Notes: generated by a model not told the origin, from the letters alone. DNA of 42,430 nt from Phocaeicola plebeius (GCA_022767125.1 JALEPZ010000011.1:1-42430), one strand, 5' to 3'; positions 34,303 through 42,053 are shown, counted from the first letter of the stretch. Translations and numbers: made by a program.

Positions 34303-36765
34303 TCAGAAGGGCAGTACCGGGTCGCCGCCGGAGCCCGACGAAGGAGAAAATCCCGCATCAGGCAGGACATGGTCCACCTCGAACCGCGAGCGTTCACACA
34401 CCTGCCACAGCCGGCCACGATACCCCCGCTGCTGGTCAAAGCCGAGTTCGGACATCACCATGCCCACCTGCGTAGGCGTGATGTGCAAGTGCGGGGGAAA
34501 ACGGGAGGCAATCTGCGAGGCGGAGAGCAGCAGGAAGCTCTCCCTCTCGGCAGGACGGCGGTAGTAGGCCATCACCAGCTCGCGGGCGGCGTTCGGGGCC
34601 TCGAAACGGCGGTTGCGGCGGTTCAGGCGGTCGATGTCCACTCCTTCAAACCAGTAGCGGAAGCCGTGCTCCAGCAACCATAGGGCCTGGGCGAAGAGGC
34701 CCTCGTAGGGGATGCGCGCCGTCCATGGGTTCTCGATGCGCTCCACCTCGAAGGGCAGCCAGCGGCGGCTGCCGGTGTCATCGGTGAGGAACTGCAGGTT
34801 GTTGCCCGTGGCACAGAACGAGGCCACGTGCGGGCGGCGCACCTTGTTGCGCCCGTAGGCGGGCCGCTCGTTGATGTAGGTCACCGTGGTCATGGCCTTC
34901 AGCTGGTTCAGTTCGGCGCTCTGCATCGAATCGATTTCCTCAAAATTCAACAACAGGTTCTCGGCGATGGTGAAGAGGTCATCCTTCGTCAGCCGCTGCG
35001 AGTTGGTCTTCGACACGTAGTAGGGGCGCAGCTCGGGAGGCAGGAGGTTCTCGAAGAAGGAGCTCTTGTAGCTGCCCTGCGGGCCGAGGAGCACCAGTAT
35101 CTCGTGGTTCACCACCTTCTCGTCGAGGGCGGCGGCCAGCAGGGCCACGAACCAGCGGCGGAAGTAGTAGTCGAACTCCTCGGGCGGTGTCTGGCGGCAG
35201 TGCACGCGGTCGGCCAACCAGCGCAGGTGGTCGGTCACGCCGTCCCAGGGCGGCAGTGCGGCAAGGTACTGGCGCAAGGGATGGTAGGTGGGCACAAAGT
35301 CGCTGAGCAGCACGTTGTGGAGCGAATAGACGTCGAAGCGCAGCCCCTCGTGCTCCAGGGCGCGCCAGAGGGAGTTCTCAAAATTGTCGTCTATTATGCG
35401 CCACACACCGGCCTCCACCGGCCGAGGCCCCGCCAAAGCGTTTTCCGCCGGAAGGTTCTCCACCGGCCGGGGTGCCCCCGGAAGGTTCTCCACCGACTCG
35501 GGAGTTCCTTGGTGCTTCTCCGTCGGCAGGGCCTCTCCCTGGGTGTTCTCCACCGGGGCGTACTCCACCTGCCGACTAAGGAGGTTGCGGCGCAGGCGGA
35601 AGCGGGCGCTGATGAACGCCTCCACCTCGGACAAGGAGGTGCGGCGGCCCGAGGGACCGGCACCGGCAGCCACCTTCGCCGGGAGCCGGCACGTGGCGTG
35701 CTCGTGGGTCAGGGCATAGCAGCTGCGCAGGGTGGCGGCGATGCTGCCAGGGTGCGTGGCCTCGTAGTCGGCGAAGGTGGTGAGCGCCCAGCGCAGCGCG
35801 TCGTCGGCCTCCACCCCGAAGCGGTTCATCTGGTAAAGGCAGCGAGAAATATAAGAATTATGGGTATGCGGCCCGTAGCTGCCGCCTTCCAGCTCCACGA
35901 GACGGCGCACCTCCGCCTCGGCCCTGGCCGCCGTGGGCTTGCGTCCCGTCTTCTTCAAGGCACGGGCGGTCTTGCTCCCGGGACTGAAGGGAACGGGCTG
36001 CGCGTCGGGATGAAAGACGGCACGGGGCGCGTGGCAGAGGGCGGACATGCGGGTGGCGTTGCTGCACTGGCGGTCGTAGTCCAGGCCGGTGAGACGGGCA
36101 AAGTATTCGTTCACCGTCCGCCACGCCACCGTGAAGGTACGCGCGTCCACCTGACCCTCCACCCAGGCCACCACGCGGATGCCGCGGCCCGACACGGTGG
36201 GATAGGCCAACAGGGTGTGGGGGTCGGCGGCGATGCTGGCATAGGCCTCGTCGAAGCGGGCGGGCGGCACGTGGTCGAAGTCGGCCATGAAGCAGCCGGT
36301 GTAGGCGCGGATGTGGCGGTTGGTGCGTCCGCCCTCTACGGTCACGCCGCAGATGAAGGCGGGCAGGTTCATCTTGAGCTGGCGCAGCTCCTGCTGCAGG
36401 TTCCGCACGCGGACGGAGGCGGAGCTCCCCTCCGGGGCGGTCGTTCCCCCTGGAGCGGCTGTCGTGGAAGCCGTTCCTTCCGGGGCGTCCTTCCCCTCCG
36501 GAGAAGCCGTTCCTTCCGGGGCGTCCTTCCCTTCCGGAGCGGCCGTTCCTTCCGGGGCGGCTGTTCCTTCCGGAGCGGCCGTTCCCTCCAAAAGCGCTGC
36601 CGCTTGTGCGGCCTCCAGCCGGTCCAGTGTCAGTTGGTAACGGGCGGTGATAGGAGCCAGCACCCCGTTCCGCAGTTCCTCGTACAGGGCCTCGATGTCC
36701 ACCGCCTGCGGCCGGCAGGCAGTGAGGCTGACGAAGCGCGAGAAGATTCTTTTCTGTCTTTCCAT
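34303..36765 (-). CDS. Primase/VapE-type helicase fusion (BT4734-like + VirE/VapE)
   Basis: 820 residues. An N-terminal part (about 1-58) precedes six-residue repeats of the EGTAAP/EGKDAP type (about 60-100). A BT4734-like, primase-type domain (about 118-260) has the metal motif FMADFDH (Asp162, Asp164) and SGRGIRVVAW. A helical linker with a Pro-rich repeat (about 403-452) leads to a VirE/VapE superfamily 3-like ATPase: Walker A GPQGSYKSS (561-569), Walker B LLLNFEEIDSM (604-614) and CATGNNLQFLTDDTGSRRW. Such fusions serve replication of phages, satellites and plasmids. The start at 36765 follows a strong AGGAGG; the longer open frame would run into the operator. DUF4248, HU, smalltalk and amidase genes lie downstream on the same strand. 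Confidence 0.85.
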   Translation of the reverse strand: MERQKRIFSRFVSLTACRPQAVDIEALYEELRNGVLAPITARYQLTLDRLEAAQAAALLEGTAAPEGTAAPEGTAAPEGKDAPEGTASPEGKDAPEGTASTTAAPGGTTAPEGSSASVRVRNLQQELRQLKMNLPAFICGVTVEGGRTNRHIRAYTGCFMADFDHVPPARFDEAYASIAADPHTLLAYPTVSGRGIRVVAWVEGQVDARTFTVAWRTVNEYFARLTGLDYDRQCSNATRMSALCHAPRAVFHPDAQPVPFSPGSKTARALKKTGRKPTAARAEAEVRRLVELEGGSYGPHTHNSYISRCLYQMNRFGVEADDALRWALTTFADYEATHPGSIAATLRSCYALTHEHATCRLPAKVAAGAGPSGRRTSLSEVEAFISARFRLRRNLLSRQVEYAPVENTQGEALPTEKHQGTPESVENLPGAPRPVENLPAENALAGPRPVEAGVWRIIDDNFENSLWRALEHEGLRFDVYSLHNVLLSDFVPTYHPLRQYLAALPPWDGVTDHLRWLADRVHCRQTPPEEFDYYFRRWFVALLAAALDEKVVNHEILVLLGPQGSYKSSFFENLLPPELRPYYVSKTNSQRLTKDDLFTIAENLLLNFEEIDSMQSAELNQLKAMTTVTYINERPAYGRNKVRRPHVASFCATGNNLQFLTDDTGSRRWLPFEVERIENPWTARIPYEGLFAQALWLLEHGFRYWFEGVDIDRLNRRNRRFEAPNAARELVMAYYRRPAERESFLLLSASQIASRFPPHLHITPTQVGMVMSELGFDQQRGYRGRLWQVCERSRFEVDHVLPDAGFSPSSGSGGDPVLPF
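36466..36588. repeat. In-frame 18-base tandem repeats in the vapE-like gene
   Basis: About seven copies of an 18-base unit encode EGTAAP, EGKDAP or EGTASP in the linker before the primase-like domain. The unit length keeps the frame, so copy number can vary without breaking the gene. Confidence 0.8.
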
Positions 36766-36774
36766 GTTTTCTTT

Positions 36775-36780
36775 CCTCCT
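36775..36780 (-). promoter_or_regulatory. Consensus Shine-Dalgarno before the vapE-like start
   Basis: AGGAGG on the minus strand lies 9 bases before ATG 36765. Strong sites like this are rare in Bacteroidetes, and it decides this start over longer frames. Confidence 0.6.
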
Positions 36781-36852
36781 ACATATTTGGTTCGTAATAA
36801 AAGTATTTGTAACTTTACCCCCGATGGCGGTCTTCCGGCCCCACCGGTTTTG

Positions 36853-36860
36853 CAAATGTA
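36853..36860 (-). promoter_or_regulatory. Predicted -7 element of the vapE-like gene
   Basis: Minus strand TACATTTG, perfect TAnnTTTG. The 20-base palindrome begins 20 bases upstream, where a -33 box would be, so a bound repressor would block the promoter. Confidence 0.5.
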
Positions 36861-36880
36861 GTTCATTGAAAATTGCGGAC

Positions 36881-36900
36881 TGTACATCCATGGATGTACA
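36881..36900. promoter_or_regulatory. 20-base perfect palindrome, probable operator
   Basis: TGTACATCCATGGATGTACA is its own reverse complement. It lies between the vapE-like gene and the divergent HTH gene. A second perfect palindrome, AATTAACGTTAATT, is at 36923-36936. The TGTACA element also occurs at the centre of the 34145-34292 dyad. Confidence 0.7.
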
Positions 36901-36980
36901 ACGGACCATGTCTGTTAGAAAGAATTAACGTTAATTGGCTTCTAATGCATCGGGTAGTAACCGATTTAATCCTCAGCGTT

Positions 36981-37382
36981 ATGAAGCATCCCCATCCCCA
37001 TCTTTCTACCGACAAGTCATGGGTTTATGCGGCGGCTCATGAGTTCCAGTCCATTCTGGAAGGAATCGGCTGGAAGCGTTCCTGGTCCGAGGCGTCCAGG
37101 CTGCTGGGGATTGACCGGCGCACACTGCGGAAGCTGGACCCCAAGCGGGTCGATACTTCCCTGTCGCTGGAAACGCTCGATGTCATTTTCCGGGCCGCAT
37201 ACCGATGCATGCTGGCTGATTCCGAAGGTAATGAGGACCCGAAGGAGATATTCAGACGGCTGGCCGACGCGCGCATGCGCATCCTGCTGGCACAGCCGAC
37301 CAGTCCTGCACTCGAAGCGAAATTTGTCGATGAGATGAACCAGCCCCGTTTTGGAACGCCTGCTACTGACAAGACAGGGTGA
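36981..37382 (+). CDS. Putative HTH regulator of the cassette
   Basis: 133 residues from ATG 36981 (ATG 36945 is also possible). The segment WKRSWSEASRLLGIDRRTLR looks like a helix-turn-helix, followed by KLDPKRVDTSLSLETLDVIF, which resembles the second half of a Cro/CI-type domain where helix 5 packs on the motif. The C-terminal half (DPKEIFRRLADARMRILLAQ) is helical and unrecognised. It is transcribed away from the vapE-like gene across a region with two perfect palindromes, the usual layout of an autoregulated repressor. Assignment to a named family is not secure. Confidence 0.55.
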   Translation: MKHPHPHLSTDKSWVYAAAHEFQSILEGIGWKRSWSEASRLLGIDRRTLRKLDPKRVDTSLSLETLDVIFRAAYRCMLADSEGNEDPKEIFRRLADARMRILLAQPTSPALEAKFVDEMNQPRFGTPATDKTG

Positions 37383-37447
37383 GGGCCGGAAGCCACTGTC
37401 GGTCATGACACCCCGAGAATATCCCTGATTTCCGAGGCTTCATGTCC

Positions 37448-37488
37448 GACAGCCAAGAATTATTCTGACGAATAAAGAAAGAAGAAGC
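37448..37488 (+). repeat. Leader repeat, copy 1, before the AAA/PD-(D/E)XK gene
   Basis: GACAGCCAAGAATTATTCTG followed by A-rich GAATAAAGAAAGAAGAA lies directly before ATG 37491. A near copy is at 38465-38500, after the gene. The 107-base gap 37383-37490 holds nothing else recognisable. Confidence 0.65.
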
Positions 37489-37490
37489 GC

Positions 37491-38396
37491 ATGTTGAACG
37501 GAATCAAGAAACTGCCCTACGGGGTGTCCGACTTTGTGTCGGTGAGGGAGGAGAACCTCTATTATGTGGACAAGACCATGTACCTGCCCGAATTGGAGGA
37601 CCAGGCACACACACTCATCTATATCCGTCCACGAAGGTTCGGGAAGAGCCTGTTCATCAGCATGATGGAGGCGTACTACGACAAGCTGGACGGAGACCGC
37701 AAGGGACTGCTGCGGCGCATCATCGACGACGGACAGATACTGGGAACTGTGGCGGAGTCGTTTCCCGCCATCGAGATGGTGAAGCCGGAGATGTTCGTCA
37801 GCCTCCTCTTCTACTACGGCATGCTGACCATCCAAGGAATACGGGGAATCCAGTTAGTGCTGGGCATCCCGAACAACAACGTGCGCGTGCAGTACTACAA
37901 CTACCTGTTGGAGAACTACAGGCCACTCATCGACCTCTCCGAGTTCCACCTCCGGGAACTGTTCATGGACATGGCCATCAGGGGCGACTGGAGGCCCGCC
38001 TTAGCGTACATGGCGGAAGCCTATGGCAACCTGTCGTCAGTGAGAGACCAGATAGAAGGCGAGCGCAACATACAGGGATTCTTCATGGCCTACCTGAGCC
38101 TGAACGACTACTACCTCGTGGCACCGGAGCTGGAGATGAGACACGGCTACTGTGACTTCTTCCTGCTGCCCAACCTGACGCACTACCAGGCGGCGCACAG
38201 CTACATCCTGGAGCTGAAGTACCTGGCTAAGGGCGCTCCGGCAGAAGAGGCGGACAAGCAGTGGGACGAGGCGATGGAGCAGGTGAAAGGTTATGCCGCC
38301 GCCCCGCGCGTGGAGGCCCTGCGACAAGGCACAAGGCTCCACCGCATCGTGGTGCAGTTCAGGGGCTGGAAGGCGGAACGCATGGAGGAGGTATGA
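37491..38396 (+). CDS. AAA-ATPase-like/PD-(D/E)XK nuclease family protein with internal deletion
   Basis: 301 residues, where this family (AAA-ATPase_like plus DUF1703) usually has about 500-530. The N-terminus is typical (LPYGVSDFVSVREENLYYVD, then IYIRPRRFGKSLFISMMEAY with the GKS of Walker A). After YYDKLDGDR the sequence jumps to KGLLRRIIDDGQI and MFVSLLFYYGMLTIQGIRG, which belong to the region past the ATPase core. Walker B and the rest of the ATPase domain are gone. The C-terminal nuclease fold remains, with YCDFFLLPN and YILELKYL giving a D...ExK set. The frame is open throughout, so a short product is possible. These genes are often multi-copy in Bacteroidetes; near-identical leader sequence also follows this one. 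Confidence 0.75.
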   Translation: MLNGIKKLPYGVSDFVSVREENLYYVDKTMYLPELEDQAHTLIYIRPRRFGKSLFISMMEAYYDKLDGDRKGLLRRIIDDGQILGTVAESFPAIEMVKPEMFVSLLFYYGMLTIQGIRGIQLVLGIPNNNVRVQYYNYLLENYRPLIDLSEFHLRELFMDMAIRGDWRPALAYMAEAYGNLSSVRDQIEGERNIQGFFMAYLSLNDYYLVAPELEMRHGYCDFFLLPNLTHYQAAHSYILELKYLAKGAPAEEADKQWDEAMEQVKGYAAAPRVEALRQGTRLHRIVVQFRGWKAERMEEV

Positions 38397-38464
38397 GGCT
38401 GCGGCCTCACTCCGGGAACCGAGACAGCTCCTTGTAGAGCCGCTGAACCTCGTGACAGCATGAG

Positions 38465-38500
38465 GACAGCTAAGAATTATTCTGAAAAAAGAAAGAAGAA
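38465..38500 (+). repeat. Leader repeat, copy 2, without its gene
   Basis: GACAGCTAAGAATTATTCTG plus an A/G-rich tail repeats the sequence that precedes the gene at 37491. No related gene follows. The stretch 38397-38672 otherwise holds two hairpins. Confidence 0.65.
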
Positions 38501-38571
38501 AAAGATAGTTCCCAAGCGAACTTTCATAGACAAGCTGGGGGCTAATGCATGGATGAAAATGCAAGATGTAA

Positions 38572-38612
38572 AAAAGTCACATCGGAATCCACGGGACGCC
38601 AATGTGACTTTT
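38572..38612. terminator. Hairpin, probable bidirectional terminator
   Basis: AAAAGTCACAT (38572-38582) pairs perfectly with ATGTGACTTTT (38602-38612), with A/T tracts on both ends, between convergent genes. Confidence 0.6.
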
Positions 38613-38617
38613 AGCTA

Positions 38618-38641
38618 TTTTCACACTAAATTGTGTGAGAA
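38618..38641. terminator. Second hairpin beside the first
   Basis: TCACAC (38621-38626) pairs with GTGTGA (38633-38638) across TAAATT, and the stem extends through one T-G wobble and A/T pairs. It lies 30 bases after the end of the 38673 gene on the minus strand. Confidence 0.5.
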
Positions 38642-38672
38642 AATTTGGTCATGTCATAGAAACAACATGCCT

Positions 38673-38996
38673 TTACTTCCGCCTTCCCTGCGGCCGCTGG
38701 TTCAGCTTCTGGTACTTCTTGTACTGTTCCTCGGTCAGGATGGCCTTCACCTTCTTGTCCACCGCCTCGCGCTTCTTCTGCATCTCCTCCCGGGAGGGAC
38801 GTTCGCCGCCGGCAGCCGGTTTCATTTCTTCCATGGCGGCACGGAACTCCTTCGCCTTGGCTTCGTCCAGTCCCAGCTGCTTCACCATCTGTTCGATGCG
38901 CTGCGAGGGGTCCATACGTTCACCCCTTTGTCGGTTGGAGTCCTGTGCCATACCTGCAGCGGCTCCCATCATGCAGAGGACCACCGCCAAACTCAT
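38673..38996 (-). CDS. Small secreted helical protein, DUF4890-like
   Basis: 107 residues. A signal peptide (MSLAVVLCMMGAAAGMAQ) without the usual basic start is followed by a charged helical region: QRIEQMVKQLGLDEAKAKEF, MKPAAGGERPSREEMQKKRE and ILTEEQYKKYQKLNQRPQG. The alternation of helical pairs and TEEQYKKYQKL recalls DUF4890/Spy-like periplasmic proteins of Bacteroides. Its ATG overlaps the stop codon of the broken C13 peptidase gene (ATGA), so translation depends on ribosomes finishing the last piece of that gene or on internal initiation. Frameshifts upstream may therefore lower its expression. Confidence 0.6.
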   Translation of the reverse strand: MSLAVVLCMMGAAAGMAQDSNRQRGERMDPSQRIEQMVKQLGLDEAKAKEFRAAMEEMKPAAGGERPSREEMQKKREAVDKKVKAILTEEQYKKYQKLNQRPQGRRK

Positions 38997-40142
38997 TTCA
39001 CCAGGAACTCGCTCATCCGCTCGGTAAACACATTCCCGTAGTTCGACTGGTTGAACATACAGGCATGGCTGCCCACCGTCTGCGTCGCCACAAAGTAGAA
39101 CAAGTCCCGCAAGGTCACGTCCGGATTCTCCGTAATCTTGGTCTGGAAGGCACGGGTAAAGCCGTTGCTGAGGAACACATGCAGGTTTTCGTCCTTCATG
39201 TCCGCCTTAGACGTTTCCGAATTGTTGGCCGCCGTGATGAACAGCATTCCCTTGTTGCCCAGACATTTCTCGAACACCGAACCCGAATAGCACGCCTCGA
39301 TGACCATCAGCAGCTTCCGGTAACGCTGCTGCTCCGCCATCCGCTGGTGGCCGCCACCACCAATGCATAATGGTCCTTCAGTTCCGGATAGACCAACTTC
39401 ACCTCTTCCTCCTTGATTTCCTGCACCACCTGCGCCTGGGTGGTCCAGTTCTCGATGCTCGACACCGTATGGTCGCTGCCGTTGGCCGTAACGTACTCCA
39501 GCGTATGGTACTTTCCGTTGTAGAGCCGCCAGTGGCGGTAGGTAGAGGTCGTGACGGCACAATGGTATTTCGGGTCGAACGTCCAGTCGCTCGAAGCACC
39601 GCTCACATTGGGATAGATGCCTGCTTTCAGGCAGATGAACACCGCCAGCGCATCGTCGGGCAGCCAGCTCAGCGACGCATCATCAAGTCCTCCTGCTCCG
39701 ACTCGAAGAGCAGCACCTGGAAACGGTCGTTCGGTACGGCTGAACGACTCAGGGCCAACGCTTCGTACTCCGAAGCCGCCAGCACCACCAGTGTCTTTCC
39801 TTGCTCCCGCTCCCCATAGATCGACCACAGTACGTCCAAGTAGTCGTTCACATCGCTCATGCTGTTCGGCTTCGACAGGTGCACGCCCACTTCCCGGCTG
39901 AAGGCGAACTCCGACACCGCTTCCACAATCTGGTCGTTATATCCGTTGTCGCCCGGTCCGTTGGGCGACAGGAACACATAGATATTATCCTCGTGCAGCG
40001 TCTGTACTTCTTCCGGGTCGGATGTCGGGGCATCATCGTCCGAACACCCCGCCGGGCAGCAGGCCAGCATCACGGCCAGCATCCGGATCAGCCCCTTCCG
40101 GCAGCATTTCCACGCCTTATCCTGTAATGTTTTCCTTCTCAT
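38993..40142 (-). pseudogene. C13 (legumain-like) peptidase lipoprotein gene, frameshifted
   Basis: Three frames in series make one broken gene. Frame one (40142 to about 39690) encodes a lipoprotein start (LACCPAGC) and a domain reading GPGDNGYNDQIVEAVSEFAF and KTLVVLAASEYEALALS. Frame two (about 39690-39340) continues with DALAVFICLKAGIYPNVSG to YPELKDHYALVV. Frame three (about 39335-38993) has YRKLLMVIEACYSGSVFE, LFITAANNSETSKAD and VGSHACMFNQSNYGN, matching legumain's EACESGS (catalytic Cys), TTAANPRES and SHxxxYGN blocks. About 20-25 residues that should carry the catalytic His-Gly before the Cys motif are missing at the second junction, so this is loss, not just a sequencing slip. A full promoter remains upstream. 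Confidence 0.72.
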
Positions 40143-40168
40143 AACTCTAACTATATTTATACAAAGAG

Positions 40169-40200
40169 CAAAGATAATCTATCCTACGCAAATCCCCAAA
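40169..40200 (-). promoter_or_regulatory. Predicted promoter of the C13 peptidase gene
   Basis: TTTG (40197-40200), 20 bases, then TATCTTTG (40169-40176) on the minus strand: a full consensus pair, 27 bases before the start at 40142. Confidence 0.6.
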
Positions 40201-40329
40201 CAGAACGCACATTGTCTCACGCAGACAGCATCGGGCACCGCCCGGACCGGATGTCCAGACGATGCCCGAATCTGCTACTGACAGGCGGCCCGTGTCCCGG
40301 AAGCCGTCTGTCCTTTCGCTATTTACCGA

Positions 40330-40899
40330 TTATTCCCCCTCCACACTGATGCTATACGGTTCCTGGCTATTGCCGGTTTCCTTGACCGTGAAGACCAACT
40401 TGAAGGGGAAGAACTCGTTCAGCAGTCCCTTGATGCTCTCCGGATCCGTATTGTATTTGCCGGCAGGAAGCACCGAGCCTGTTCTTGACACAGAAGTCGG
40501 CACCATGTCCCTGTCATCCACCACCGACACTTCGTAACTGTACTTCACGTTGAAGTTGTAGTCCTTCCCTTCTACGGGCGTGAAGTCCGCCTTCGGTTCC
40601 GCCGTCATCTCCAAGGTGAAGGTGGCAGGCAGTTCGAACGCAGAGATCGACATCGTCGTTCCCAACGAGAACTCCGTCATCAGGCTCACCTTTTCTCCGT
40701 CGGGCTTGGTCAGCACCGTCTTCAGCGTAAAGGCATCCCGGCAGTCGGCATTGGCTTCTACGGCTACCGCGCCTTTCACCATGTGGAATTTCGGGCCTAC
40801 TTCCTTGTCATCGTCGTCGCTGCAGGCAGGCAGCGTGGCCGCCATGCACAGCGCAGTTGCCATCAGCAGGCAACTTCTGAAAAGATTCTTGATTTCCAT
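40330..40899 (-). CDS. Lipoprotein of unknown function
   Basis: 189 residues with a clear lipoprotein signal: MEIKNLFRSC, hydrophobic run, LPACSDDDD with the lipid Cys near residue 26 and an acidic +2 region typical of surface export. The rest is beta-rich (FTLKTVLTKPDGEKVSLMTE, ELPATFTLEMTAEPKADFTP, KYSYEVSVVDDRDMVPTS) and I do not recognise the family. It lies 56 bases downstream of the FISUMP fragment and 187 upstream of the C13 gene on the same strand, so it may belong to a surface-protein operon. Confidence 0.7.
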   Translation of the reverse strand: MEIKNLFRSCLLMATALCMAATLPACSDDDDKEVGPKFHMVKGAVAVEANADCRDAFTLKTVLTKPDGEKVSLMTEFSLGTTMSISAFELPATFTLEMTAEPKADFTPVEGKDYNFNVKYSYEVSVVDDRDMVPTSVSRTGSVLPAGKYNTDPESIKGLLNEFFPFKLVFTVKETGNSQEPYSISVEGE

Positions 40900-40955
40900 T
40901 TCTGTTTACTTTTAATTAATATTTCGGTTTACTGTTAATTAATGAATCGTCATTC

Positions 40956-41549
40956 TTATTCAATCTTCTGATAGAAACGCACAGGGATGCGCAACCCTTC
41001 TAACGGACCCAGCAGTCGGGAGGACACAACCACGCCCGATTCGGGATTGACAACGGCTGCCGTACCGTACTTCCAAGCTGTCGGACCACCTTGACTCATA
41101 TTGGTAGGATCGTCCAACAAGAGGTAGGCCTTACCGCTATCTTCCTGCGTATAGTTACCGCCTGAGGTCTCCTTCAGATAGCCCATCGGAACCATATCCA
41201 GTCCCAGCACTCCCCCTTCCGAGAAGCCCTGTCCGGGAATGATGTTATTATCCTTCAGCAGGCTGACCATGGTATTGATATCCGTTGCCTTGGGAAGGTT
41301 CCAGCCGTCGGGAATGAACGTCGAACGCGCTTCCTTCACCGCGCCGTAGGGGTAATAGTAGCAGTCGTCCCCCATCATGCCACACATGTGACCCAGATAG
41401 TCCGTATCGTTCTTGTCCGAACGGAGGGCGGCAAAGTTCTCACGCATCCATACCTTGTCCTCGATCTTCACCACGGGATAGTAGTCATATGATATGGCGA
41501 AGATAGCAATAAAATCCGAGAAACTCACTCCTTTTGGAGGAATATTTTC
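40956..41549 (-). pseudogene. FISUMP-domain surface protein, 5' part lost
   Basis: The frame carries the Fibrobacter succinogenes major paralogous (FISUMP) pattern: VVKIEDKVWMRENFAALRSD, YYYPYGAVKEARSTFIPDGW, NLPKATDINTMVSLLKD and the final GPLEGLRIPVRFYQKIE. It has no start codon or signal peptide of its own. Upstream of 41550 the open frame (to a GTG at 41603) is transposase DNA and an inverted scrap of the transposase start, so the gene's true beginning has been replaced. FISUMP proteins are usually lipoproteins of 200-600 residues with several such domains. Unknown function. Confidence 0.65.
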
Positions 41550-42053
41550 AATTATGGAGCAATTTGACTCCAGACTCTCATCTGTAATAGACTTGATTGC
41601 CACGCCCGGACGATAGCCAAGGAACTTCTTGTATGTAGGTTTTGCATCATACTTCTCTGTCTCTATGAACTGTGGTCGAAGTCAACATCATACATTTCTC
41701 CTACCTTCAACTGCCCCGTTGCAAACAGACAGTTCAGGAGCAACGTGTTCAGTTTGTCTGCCGTGTTGAAGTCATGGGTCTTGCCTGTATCTGATGTATA
41801 TGATATGTTTTCCTGAGTCAGTTCCTTTATGGCTCTGAGAATCGTGTCGGCACTACAGGTGCGAAGTGTCGGATGAAGCGAGAGATGGCTCATCAAATGA
41901 GTAGTTACATCCTCAATACATGAGCTGCCACAGAAGTAAACGCTCATTAGCGAACGGATGATTTCGCTGTATTGATACCCATACTGCTTGCATCTTAGAC
42001 CAAGGGTTGAGTCTATTACAGATGAGAGTCTGGAGTCAAATTGCTCCATAATT
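41550..42053. repeat. 44-base perfect inverted repeat (fold-back of the IS1380 5' end)
   Basis: The 44 bases at 41550-41593 (beginning AATTATGGAGCAATTTGACT) are the exact reverse complement of 42010-42053. The second copy contains the transposase start codon; the first is the same segment reversed and joined to the end of the broken transposase. Confidence 0.85.
41594..42049 (-). pseudogene. IS1380 family transposase, N-terminal third, frameshifted
   Basis: ATG 42049 opens MEQFDSRLSSVIDSTLGLRC, YSEIIRSLMSVYFCGSSCIE, HLSLHPTLRTCSADTILRAI and GEMYDVDFDH. This is the N-terminus of the IS1380-type transposases common in Bacteroides, about 430 residues when whole. One missing base near 41672 shifts the frame: the next frame continues FIETEKYDAKPTYKKFLGYR, PGVAI. 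At 41594 the sequence breaks off and turns into an inverted copy of its own start. The catalytic core is absent, so it cannot move by itself. Confidence 0.8.

Noticed and set aside
34303-36909. Longer 868-codon start for the vapE-like gene
   Set aside because: The extra 48 codons cover the operator palindrome and the -7 box, while ATG 36765 has a strong Shine-Dalgarno.
36873-36980. N-terminal extension of the HTH gene to 36873
   Set aside because: It would start inside the operator palindrome and adds no domain. ATG 36981 or 36945 fits better.
38460-39041. 193-codon plus-strand frame starting MRTAKNYSEKRKKKK
   Set aside because: It begins in the orphan leader repeat, crosses two hairpins, then runs antisense to the small secreted protein gene. 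No recognisable protein.
40956-41603. Reading the FISUMP frame as a complete 215-residue gene
   Set aside because: The GTG start and first 18 codons are IS1380 DNA and its inverted scrap, with no signal peptide. Treated as a gene lacking its 5' part.
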